Part shown: one piece after another, positions 52,652 to 58,274 of the stretch
Layout of the letters: the number at the start of each line of letters is the position of its first letter
Position numbering within the stretch: position 1 is the first letter of the stretch
NCBI RefSeq assembly: GCF_002382885.1
Contig: NZ_NWVL01000053.1
Location: forward strand, 1-58,274
Origin: Streptomyces sp. WZ.A104
GTDB lineage: Bacteria > Actinomycetota > Actinomycetes > Streptomycetales > Streptomycetaceae
Length of the DNA stretch: 58,274 nucleotides
Reading direction: 5' to 3'
The notes under the pieces: model-generated
The model's database searches: none
The model's input: the letters and a program-made list of their open reading frames with translations, nothing else
Told to the model about the DNA's origin: nothing
Program-made: the position numbers and the translations under genes

Positions 52652-53617
52652 ATGAGCAATCTCGATCGCCAGGCCACTCCCTCCGTCTGCGGAGGGCGCG
52701 GCTTCGTCGTCGCCGAGCCGGTCCGCGAACTCCTCACCCCCCGCCGCGTCCAGCTCGGTGAGTCCACCGAGGTCCGCCGCCTGCTCCCCAACCTCGGCAG
52801 GCGCATGGTCGGCGCCTGGGCCTTCGTCGACCACTACGGCCCCGACGACATCGCCGACGAACCCGGGATGCAGGTTCCGCCGCACCCCCACATGGGGCTC
52901 CAGACCGTGAGCTGGCTCCACGACGGAGAGGTCCTGCACCGGGACAGCCTGGGCAGCCTGCAGACGGTACGCCCCCGGGAACTGGGCCTGATGACCTCCG
53001 GCCGGGCCATCAGCCACTCCGAGGAGAGCCCGAAGCGGCACGCCAGGTTTCTGCACGGTGCCCAGCTCTGGGTCGCCCTCCCCGACGCCCACCGTGACGT
53101 CGAGCCCCACTTCCAGCACCACACGGACCTGCCCGCCGTCACCGCCCCCGGCCTCACCGCCACCGTCATCCTCGGCGAACTCGACGGAGCGGCCTCGCCC
53201 GGCACCGCCTACACCCCCATCGTCGGCGCCGACGTCTCCCTGACCGGGGGAGCGGAAGCCCGCCTGCCGCTGGACCCCGACTTCGAGTACGCGGTCCTGT
53301 CGATGTCCGGCGAGGCCGAGGTCGACGGTGTCCCCGTGCTGCCCGGCTCGATGCTCTACCTCGGCTGCGGCCGCACCGAACTGCCGCTCCGCGCCGTCTC
53401 CGACGCGAGCCTGATGCTGCTCGGCGGCGAGCCCTTCGAGGAGGAGATCGTGATGTTCTGGAACTTCATCGCCCGATCCGGTGAGGAGATCGCACAGGCG
53501 AGAAACGACTGGGAGAAGGGTTCGCGGTTCGGCGAGGTGCAGGGCTTCGACGGCGCTCGCCTGACCGCCCCGGAACTGCCCACGACCCCACTGAAGCCAC
53601 GCGGACGAGTGCGCTGA
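52652..53617 (+). CDS. Pirin family protein (bicupin)
   Basis: A 321-aa protein with two cupin domains. The N-terminal metal motif is PHPHMGLQTVSWLHDGEVLHRDSLGS, then SHSEES with H-x-x-x-E type spacing, AQLWVALPDAHRDVEPHFQHH and a pirin C-terminal region with GGEPFEEEIVMFWNFIARS. Pirins bind iron. Some act as quercetinases, others as regulators, and in Streptomyces PirA modulates beta-oxidation. Which applies here is unknown. It is the last clearly core gene before the accessory segment. Confidence 0.9.
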   Translation: MSNLDRQATPSVCGGRGFVVAEPVRELLTPRRVQLGESTEVRRLLPNLGRRMVGAWAFVDHYGPDDIADEPGMQVPPHPHMGLQTVSWLHDGEVLHRDSLGSLQTVRPRELGLMTSGRAISHSEESPKRHARFLHGAQLWVALPDAHRDVEPHFQHHTDLPAVTAPGLTATVILGELDGAASPGTAYTPIVGADVSLTGGAEARLPLDPDFEYAVLSMSGEAEVDGVPVLPGSMLYLGCGRTELPLRAVSDASLMLLGGEPFEEEIVMFWNFIARSGEEIAQARNDWEKGSRFGEVQGFDGARLTAPELPTTPLKPRGRVR

Positions 53618-54092
53618 CCTGGGGATACCCATAGACGGGCTGGCCGTGTCTCCACTGGCGGCAGCCATGCTGGGGCCCCGGTCCGCACGCTGTCCTTGGG
53701 TCGGGGCTTGGGGGGGGGGCTACTGGATCTGAGGGGAGGCGCGTCGAGTCTCGTGTTCGAGCTTGTGTGTCAGGGTTCAATCGGATCGGTGCTGACCTCT
53801 CGCTGACTTCCCTGATTGTCAGTCAGGTGGTGGTCGCCGTCTGCCGCCCGGATGCCGGAAGCCGGTCCCGGACGGAGTCGCTGAGGGGTGACTGGGTGCC
53901 GCGGAACCCGTTCGCGGGGTTGCGGCTGAGGATCCGATCGGCTGAACAGATCACCGGTCGCCGGATCCAGTACACAGTGCTGCCACTGGCCGCTTTCAGT
54001 ATCGGAGGCCGCTTCATCGGGCAGCTCGGAGAGACCCAGGAACTGCTGCCGCGCTACGGCGGGGACAACATCTTCGACACCGCGAGCTGGGC
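53618..54092. other. Start of accessory segment, no clear gene
   Basis: Base composition drops and ORF quality falls right after pirin, and a run of nine G lies near 53710. One open frame (53767-54102) contains VPRNPFAGLRLRIRSAEQITGRRIQYTVLPLAAFS, which faintly recalls an SdpI-type membrane protein but lacks its other features. It may be a decayed gene fragment. Confidence 0.4.
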
Positions 54093-54821
54093 TTGCTCGT
54101 GATCGTCGTGCTGGCTATCGCAGGGGTCCTACTCGTCGGCGACCACAGGTATGCGATGGTCACCGACGAGGCAGGCGTCTCAAAGCGGAAGTACATCTCC
54201 GACCTACGGTTCGATCTTGAGGTTGCAGAGGACCAGCGACTCAGCATCGCCGCCTCCACCGTTCGCCCCGTGCGCGAGCGCCGGTACGCCTACCGTGACG
54301 CCATCCCGGCGGAAGTCGAGAGACTTCGCACCGAGGGACTGCGATACCGCCGCTGGCGCAATGGCTTCCAGTGGCTGTTGATCCTCTGCTCAGCTGCCAT
54401 CCCCGCCGTAGCAGCCCTCCACGACCCACCGCAGCCCGGCAAGGGCCTCCTTGTCGGCCTCGGTGCCGCCGTGTCTGTCATCACCTCGGCGATGGGCTAC
54501 TACAAGTTCCGCGAGCGCAGCTTCAACCTGCAGCAGACCGCGGACTCAATCGCTCAGCATCTCTCTGCCCTGGACCTCTCGATCACCCCGTACGGCGATG
54601 TCGATGAGGCACAGAACCTCATACGGTTCGCCGAGACCGTGGATTTGCTGCGAGATGAGCAGCGCAAGCGCGAACAGCAGCTTGATCAGCCCCACCAAGC
54701 CCAACAAGGAACTGTCCAGTTGCACGCGGTTCTCCGTTTTCAGTGCCGCGGAACGCACCCTGACCTGCGAAGCGGACACCTCCACCGGCAGGAGTCGTCC
54801 ACCACCCGGCGGTGTACGTGA
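54093..54821 (+). CDS. DUF4231 (SLATT-like two-TM) membrane protein
   Basis: A protein of up to 242 aa. The conserved part (about 30-200) reads VSKRKYISDLRFDLEVAEDQRLSIA, RYRRWRNGFQWLLILCSAAIPAVAAL, GLLVGLGAAVSVITSAMGYYKFRERSFNLQQTADSIAQHLSALDLSITPYGD and FAETVDLLRDEQRKREQQL. This matches DUF4231: charged helices around two membrane spans. DUF4231 is related to the SLATT domains proposed as pore-forming effectors in nucleotide-signal immune systems. The start is uncertain (TTG 54093, GTG 54099 or ATG 54156), and the leading hydrophobic stretch may be foreign. The last 40 residues do not look conserved. Confidence 0.65.
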   Translation: MLVIVVLAIAGVLLVGDHRYAMVTDEAGVSKRKYISDLRFDLEVAEDQRLSIAASTVRPVRERRYAYRDAIPAEVERLRTEGLRYRRWRNGFQWLLILCSAAIPAVAALHDPPQPGKGLLVGLGAAVSVITSAMGYYKFRERSFNLQQTADSIAQHLSALDLSITPYGDVDEAQNLIRFAETVDLLRDEQRKREQQLDQPHQAQQGTVQLHAVLRFQCRGTHPDLRSGHLHRQESSTTRRCT

Positions 54822-54911
54822 TGGGCGACGTCAGTCGATCTGCGCCTGCATCAGGTCACGGAGAAAGGGGAGAGATGCCATGCAAGCTATTAGGTCATTT
54901 GGTCGATTTTT

Positions 54912-54953
54912 GCGGAGCTGGCTCTCGTCCTGGCCCGGGCCAAGGCCGCTGTC
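54912..54953 (+). pseudogene. maf: maf remnant, upstream piece
   Basis: The 14 codons read AELALVLARAKAAV, the helix that precedes the VAERPEA segment in Streptomyces Maf proteins. The first 45 or so codons of maf are missing. The piece ends exactly where the mobile element begins. Confidence 0.6.
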
Positions 54954-55027
54954 CTGTGCCATCGAACCTTGATCATTGCCATCGAAGGTTGATGATCATT
55001 AGTTTTGTGCCACCGAAGTTTGAGTGG
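54954..55027 (+). repeat. Left terminal repeats (three copies of TGCCAYCGAANNTTGA)
   Basis: Copies at 54957-54972, 54977-54992 and 55008-55023 lie in the same direction and are spaced by 4 and 15 bp. Confidence 0.8.
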
Positions 55028-55184
55028 CACGAGGTGCTGATCGTCAGGGGTGTCAGTGGGGAACTCGCTGGTTCATCCGCGGATCCTGATCTCGGAGCGT
55101 TTGACCTGGGGTTCTTGGAGGGTTGCTCTCAGGCTCGTAACGGCCGACCAATCCGAGCGGGCAGACGGGTTCTATGATCCGCGC

Positions 55185-55598
55185 ATGTCGAACATCTGGG
55201 GGCGGGCTGCCCTACTGGCGCTGTTGACAGGAGTCACCGCCTTGGGGCTCGGGCGGCTTCTGGTCGTGGAATGCGTACGAATACCTGCTGGCGGGGGCAG
55301 CCGGTGCGGCGCGTTCGTCCATGCGTACGACTACCTGGCCATCGTCGCGTCTATCGGGGGTTGGGGTTGTGCCCAACTCCTTCTTCGGAGCAAGCGCTAC
55401 CGGGCCGACTGGCGTCCTGCCCTGGGCGTGACCGCCGGCGCGCTCGTCAGCGCGGGCGTCATCATGGCGGTCGCCCCTTCGGCCGCCGCAGGCGTGATGG
55501 TCATTCTTGGACTCGTCGCACCGCCGTTGGCTCGCCGGTACGGGCGCGAACCACTGCCTGAGAACCATCGCCTCCCATGGGAGCGAAGCAACGAGTAG
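55185..55598 (+). CDS. Small membrane protein carried by the IS21-like element
   Basis: A 137-aa protein with four hydrophobic segments (about 8-25, 45-63, 75-93 and 97-113), a CVRIPAGGGSRC loop whose two cysteines could pair outside the membrane, and a basic tail. No family was recognised. It is the only gene between the inverted repeats, so it is cargo. An ATG upstream in frame (55050) was rejected because the added residues are not membrane-like and the repeat-bearing DNA extends close to it. Confidence 0.6.
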   Translation: MSNIWGRAALLALLTGVTALGLGRLLVVECVRIPAGGGSRCGAFVHAYDYLAIVASIGGWGCAQLLLRSKRYRADWRPALGVTAGALVSAGVIMAVAPSAAAGVMVILGLVAPPLARRYGREPLPENHRLPWERSNE

Positions 55599-55700
55599 TC
55601 GGGCACCAGCTGCCGCACGCGAGCCAATACCCAGGAGTGCCCTTGCTTCGTGATGCCAGCCGCCCACCAATGGAGACACGGCCTAAAGGCAGCCACCGGA

Positions 55701-55744
55701 CCACTCAAACTTCGATGGCACCCGCTCAAGGTTCGATGGCACAG
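55701..55744 (+). repeat. Right terminal repeats of the IS21-like element
   Basis: Two copies in inverse orientation to the left end (55701-55720 and 55726-55744), 5 bp apart. Confidence 0.8.
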
Positions 55745-55745
55745 A

Positions 55746-56198
55746 ACAGCCGCGGCGGTCGCGGAACGCCCCGAGGCGGCGGGCACCCTGGTCGTCGGCT
55801 GCGACTCGGTGCTGGAGCTGGACGGCGAGGCGCTCGGCAAGCCCGCCGACGCCGAAGAGGCCACCGCCCGCTGGAAGTCCATGCGCGGCCGCGCGGGCGT
55901 GCCGCGGACCGGGCACAGCGTGATCGACACCGCGTCCGGCCGGTCCACGTCCGCCACCGCGTCCACCACGGTGAACTTCGGTGGGCCGTCGGGCGCCGAG
56001 ATCGTCGCCTACGTGGCGTCTGGTGAGCCGCTGTACGTCGCCGGGGCCTTCACCCTGGACGGGCGCTCGGCGCCGTTCATCGACTCCATCGAGTGCGACC
56101 ACGGCAACGTCATCGGGGTCTCCCTGCCGCTGCTGCGCCGACTGCTCGCCGAACTCGATGTGACGATCACTGACCTGTGGGCCGCCCCCGCCGGGTGA
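55746..56198 (+). pseudogene. maf: maf nucleotide pyrophosphatase, 3' part (interrupted)
   Basis: About 150 codons read AAAVAERPEAAGTLVVGCDSVLELDGEALGKPADAEEATARWKSMRGRAG and continue to HVAGAFTLDG-like and HGNVIGVSLPLLRRLLAELDVTITDLW segments. These are the central and C-terminal parts of Maf/YhdE, which hydrolyses non-canonical nucleoside triphosphates. The nucleotide-binding N-terminus (SASPRR motif) is missing because the mobile element separates it. Changes such as VPRTGHSVIDTASGRSTSATAS in the normally conserved loop suggest drift. A functional maf is expected elsewhere in the genome. Confidence 0.75.
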
Positions 56199-56213
56199 CC
56201 GGGCAGCCTCCCA

Positions 56214-56867
56214 TCAGTTCGGCCCCGACCAGTCGAAGGTGATGTGCTTGCTGGACTGGCCCTCCCGGCTCCACTTGAAGCCGAAGGCGTCGGCACGGTC
56301 CGCCGTCGAGCGGCCCCACGTCGCGACCTGGCCTGGACCGGTCTCCGAGCCCGGCAGGTTGGTGGACTGCACGCGCGCGCCCTCCGGTGTCGTGGGTCCG
56401 GTGAGCGCCGTCGCGCTGGCCTCGACCCGGCCCGGAACGGTCGCCTTCCACCCGCCGAGGTCCTCGTCTACCTGGATCTCGATGGGGGCGAAGTCCATGC
56501 CCCGCATCTCGGCGCCGAACTGTTCGCCGAATTCGGCGGGCCAGCCACCGGCCTCACCGCCGAAGATCATCTGGAGGGCTTCACGCTGCGCCTCGTCGGC
56601 CGTCTCGTCGATGAAGACCGCCGCATACGCATCGGAGTGCTCGGCCCACGCGTTGCCGACGAACGAGCCGAGCATCACCACGCCGAGACCGTCCAGCGGC
56701 ACATCGCCGTAGCGCCCCTCGCGTATGCGCCAGGCCAGGACTCCGTCGCACTCACCCTGAGTAGGTAGCTGCGCGAACGTGCACGGGCACGGCACGTTGC
56801 ACCTGCAGGTGTCGAACCAGTCCCCAGACGCATGCCACTTCGGAACAGTCTTCGCTGTCTCAGTCAT
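56214..56867 (-). CDS. DUF1326 protein with Cys-rich N-terminus
   Basis: A 217-aa soluble protein with no signal peptide. The N-terminus WHASGDWFDTCRCNVPCPCTF holds Cys21, Cys23, Cys27 and Cys29 (CxC-x3-CxC), with Cys40 shortly after, a likely metal or redox site. The rest is beta-rich and ends in SSKHITFDWSGPN. DUF1326 genes are commonly found beside DUF2182 membrane-protein genes, as here, where the two diverge from a 200-bp region. No biochemical function is established. A metal-handling pair is inferred. Confidence 0.85.
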   Translation of the reverse strand: MTETAKTVPKWHASGDWFDTCRCNVPCPCTFAQLPTQGECDGVLAWRIREGRYGDVPLDGLGVVMLGSFVGNAWAEHSDAYAAVFIDETADEAQREALQMIFGGEAGGWPAEFGEQFGAEMRGMDFAPIEIQVDEDLGGWKATVPGRVEASATALTGPTTPEGARVQSTNLPGSETGPGQVATWGRSTADRADAFGFKWSREGQSSKHITFDWSGPN

Positions 56868-56938
56868 GTCCTCGCCTCCTCGCGGCCCGCGCCGGGTGAA
56901 TCTGGTGGGCGGCGATCTCGCGGAAGACACATCACCGT

Positions 56939-56974
56939 GGGTCACCACATCCGCTCGGCGATACGGGTCATCAC
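56939..56974. promoter_or_regulatory. Direct repeats in the DUF1326/DUF2182 divergent promoter region
   Basis: GGGTCACCAC (56939-56948) and GGGTCATCAC (56965-56974) match 9 of 10 bases with a 26-bp period and could be sites for a shared regulator. Confidence 0.3.
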
Positions 56975-57067
56975 GTCCCATTCTCCCCGTGTTGCCGCAG
57001 GAGGCCAAGGTGGCCAGGTCAGAGCGCCTGCCGTGCGACCGGCCGCCTTCTGTGGTGGTCTGGAGGG

Positions 57068-57895
57068 GTGCTCCGCAACCGGCCGCCCCTCTCCGCGCCC
57101 CTGCGACCGGGCAATCTGCTGCCCGCCCGGGCGATGGCCGCCGCCTGGTCGCTCATGATGCTGCTGGCGGTGCTCGCCTGGGTGCTCGTGGTCGGGCAGG
57201 CCGACAGCGGTACGGACGCCGACGGCGGCATGGACATGGCGCCGGGGACCATGGGCCTTGCCCTGCCGCTGTTCCTGCTGCTGTGGGTGATCATGATGAT
57301 CGCCATGATGTTCCCGTCCTTGGCGCCGGTGGCCATTACTTGGGCCCGGGGCATCGGCCGTCAGTCGTCCGGCGCGGTCCGCGCGGCCCGGATCGCCCAG
57401 TTCGTGGGCGGATACCTGATCGCCTGGACGGCGTTCGGGCTGGCCGTGTACGGGATACTCACCGTGACCGACAACGTCGTAGGCGGCCACCCCGAAGCCG
57501 GGCGCTGGATCGGCGCCGGAGCCTTCCTGCTCGCCGGAGTCCATCAGCTCAGTCCACTGAAGAACGTATGCCTGAGCCACTGTCGCAGCCCCATGGGCCA
57601 GCTCGTGCGCTACGCCGGCTACCGGTCAGGCGCCGCCCGTGACCTGCGCGTCGGCGTCCATCACGGGCTTTACTGCGTCGGCTGCTGCTGGGGTCTCATG
57701 ATCGTCCTCATCCCGCTGGGGACGATGAACATCGCGGCGATGGCCGCACTCGCGGTCGTCATCTTCGTCGAGAAACTGTGGCGGCTGGGACCGGTGCTCA
57801 GCACCGCGGTCGGTGTCATCTTCCTGGTCCTGGCCGCCCTGGCCCCGTTCCAGAGCTGGTTGTTGCCAGGTCTGGAACAGCACGCAGGGATGTAA
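57068..57895 (+). CDS. DUF2182 metal-binding membrane protein
   Basis: A 275-aa membrane protein with about seven hydrophobic segments. It has the family hallmark WVIMMIAMMFPSLAP (Met-rich, about 73-87) and MDMAPGTM before it. Two cysteine groups are present, KNVCLSHCRSP (Cys168, Cys172) and HHGLYCVGCCWGLM (Cys203, Cys206, Cys207). Met, Cys and His clusters in membrane context suggest copper or another soft metal, or a haem. The start could be GTG 57068 or the ATG at 57134. It pairs with the divergent DUF1326 gene. Confidence 0.85.
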   Translation: MLRNRPPLSAPLRPGNLLPARAMAAAWSLMMLLAVLAWVLVVGQADSGTDADGGMDMAPGTMGLALPLFLLLWVIMMIAMMFPSLAPVAITWARGIGRQSSGAVRAARIAQFVGGYLIAWTAFGLAVYGILTVTDNVVGGHPEAGRWIGAGAFLLAGVHQLSPLKNVCLSHCRSPMGQLVRYAGYRSGAARDLRVGVHHGLYCVGCCWGLMIVLIPLGTMNIAAMAALAVVIFVEKLWRLGPVLSTAVGVIFLVLAALAPFQSWLLPGLEQHAGM

Positions 57896-58274
57896 CATGC
57901 CAGAACGGTAAAATCGCCCACATGGTGGCGTGGTCACCACTGGTGGGCCGGGCGCCCGAAAGGGCGATGCGCCGTTTCAACGGCGGTCGCCCACAAGGGG
58001 GGTCTGTCAGGGCGAACTCCGCGAACCGCTCGAGTGCGGCTTCCTCGGTCGCCGCGGTATAGACGGGCTTGAGGAGCTTGGCGATCTTGTCCCAGTCCTG
58101 GCGGGCGGCACAGCGGAAGGAGTTCCGCGGCAGGTGGACCACGCAGGTCTGGACAGTGGTGCGGGGCCAGACGGCCTCGGCTGCCTCGGGCAGGCCCTTG
58201 AGCCCGTCGCGGACCAGCATGAGGACGTCGTTCACTGTGCGGTTCTTGATCTCGGTCAGGATGTGCATCCAGTG
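57816..58274 (-). pseudogene. IS256-family (mutator) transposase, interrupted and cut by window edge
   Basis: Reading from the right edge: HWMHILTEIKNRTVNDVLMLVRDGLKGLPEAAEAVWPRTTVQTCVVHLPRNSFRC, then DWDKIAKLLKPVYTAATEEAALERFAEFA. This is the central catalytic part of an IS256-type transposase, with the region of the second Asp (VRDGLKGLPEA) and the C-x2-H motif. Similarity stops at 58011. The following codons (LTDPPCGRPPLKRRIALSG...) are unrelated to the family, so the 3' end is lost or displaced. The 57900-58010 stretch contains a CGCCGTT-TC-AACGGCG palindrome and may be the end of another element. Confidence 0.8.

Larger units (their letters stand above)
54822..55184. other. Intergenic stretch holding the maf remnant and the left end of the mobile element
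   Basis: No complete gene is present. It includes an AT-rich patch (54885-54912), the 14-codon Maf segment and the left terminal repeats of the IS21-like element. The remaining 150 bp before the ATG at 55185 show nothing recognisable. Confidence 0.5.
54954..55744 (+). mobile_element. IS21-like element ends without transposase, carrying a membrane-protein gene
   Basis: Outer inverted repeats are identical over 19 bp: CTGTGCCATCGAACCTTGA at 54954-54972 and its complement at 55726-55744. Inner repeats (TGCCACCGAAGTTTGAGTGG, 55008-55027, and 55701-55720) match 19 of 20. A third left copy lies at 54977-54992. Multiple repeats at each end and 5'-TG...CA-3' termini are features of IS21-family elements. 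No istA or istB is inside, only the gene at 55185. It splits a maf copy, so it moved as a non-autonomous unit or is a deleted IS. Confidence 0.65.

Noticed and set aside
53767..54102. SdpI-like protein
   Set aside because: Only one short stretch resembles the family; the membrane segments and ribosome site are missing.

Overview
The window is high-GC actinobacterial DNA, almost certainly from a Streptomyces chromosome. Support comes from the codon use, the frequent GTG starts and ATGA/GTGA gene overlaps, and the gene content. The order sdhCAB, a PAS-GGDEF-EAL protein next to a secreted-repeat lipoprotein, egtABCD, and a thioredoxin with a SigR-type promoter matches, from memory, the S. coelicolor chromosome arm around SCO0885-SCO0930. 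No rRNA, tRNA, CRISPR array or prophage was recognised.

Layout. (1) 1-6851: partial zinc-binding anti-sigma factor, then a LytTR regulator / DUF485 / sodium-solute symporter / LytS-type kinase set that looks like a nutrient-sensing transport unit, an ECF sigma factor with a partner gene of unknown role, and a CapA-like lipoprotein. (2) 6868-10526: stress protein, polysaccharide deacetylase, and a class F sortase flanked by two small secreted proteins with nearly identical C-terminal architecture but no LPXTG. (3) 10700-16430: DUF4239 protein, polyproline envelope protein, secreted-repeat lipoprotein, and an operon of a DUF574 methyltransferase with a c-di-GMP enzyme (RmdA type). (4) 16514-25433: LysR regulator divergent from sdhCAB, UvrA-like ABC protein, flavin monooxygenase, HAD phosphatase, dodecin. 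(5) 25534-35478: sugar-binding lipoprotein under a DasR-like operator, ornithine-lipid acyltransferase pair (olsBA), ergothioneine operon egtABCD (no egtE), PemK/MazF-like protein, LacI regulator.

(6) 35568-42823: trxC behind a SigR promoter, flavin disulfide-reductase-like protein lacking the usual C-terminal His, AGCS amino acid symporter with a Crp-like box, and dimethylargininase divergent from an amidohydrolase with an iron-box-like dyad between them. (7) 43114-49377: degenerate MraY/WecA-like protein, GT2 glycosyltransferase, membrane-anchored PI-PLC-like protein, and a coupled metallophosphoesterase / phosphopantetheinyl transferase pair. (8) 49381-52505: a histidine phosphatase without its catalytic residues, a cobalamin riboswitch, cbtB-cbtA cobalt uptake genes, a frameshifted lipoprotein gene, and a TPR protein. 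(9) 52652-58274: pirin, then an accessory segment. It holds a DUF4231 two-TM protein, an IS21-like element without transposase inserted in a maf remnant, a divergent DUF1326/DUF2182 pair, and an interrupted IS256-family transposase at the window edge.

The most interesting points are the sortase F triad with a shared GGLGGS signal, the transposase-less IS21-like element carrying a membrane gene inside maf, the Cys/Met-rich DUF1326/DUF2182 pair, the dead phosphatase beside the cobalamin-controlled cobalt genes, and several well-placed regulatory sites (SigR, Crp, DasR-like, iron box). Many genes carry a TAnnnT box 6-8 nt before the start codon, which suggests leaderless transcripts.
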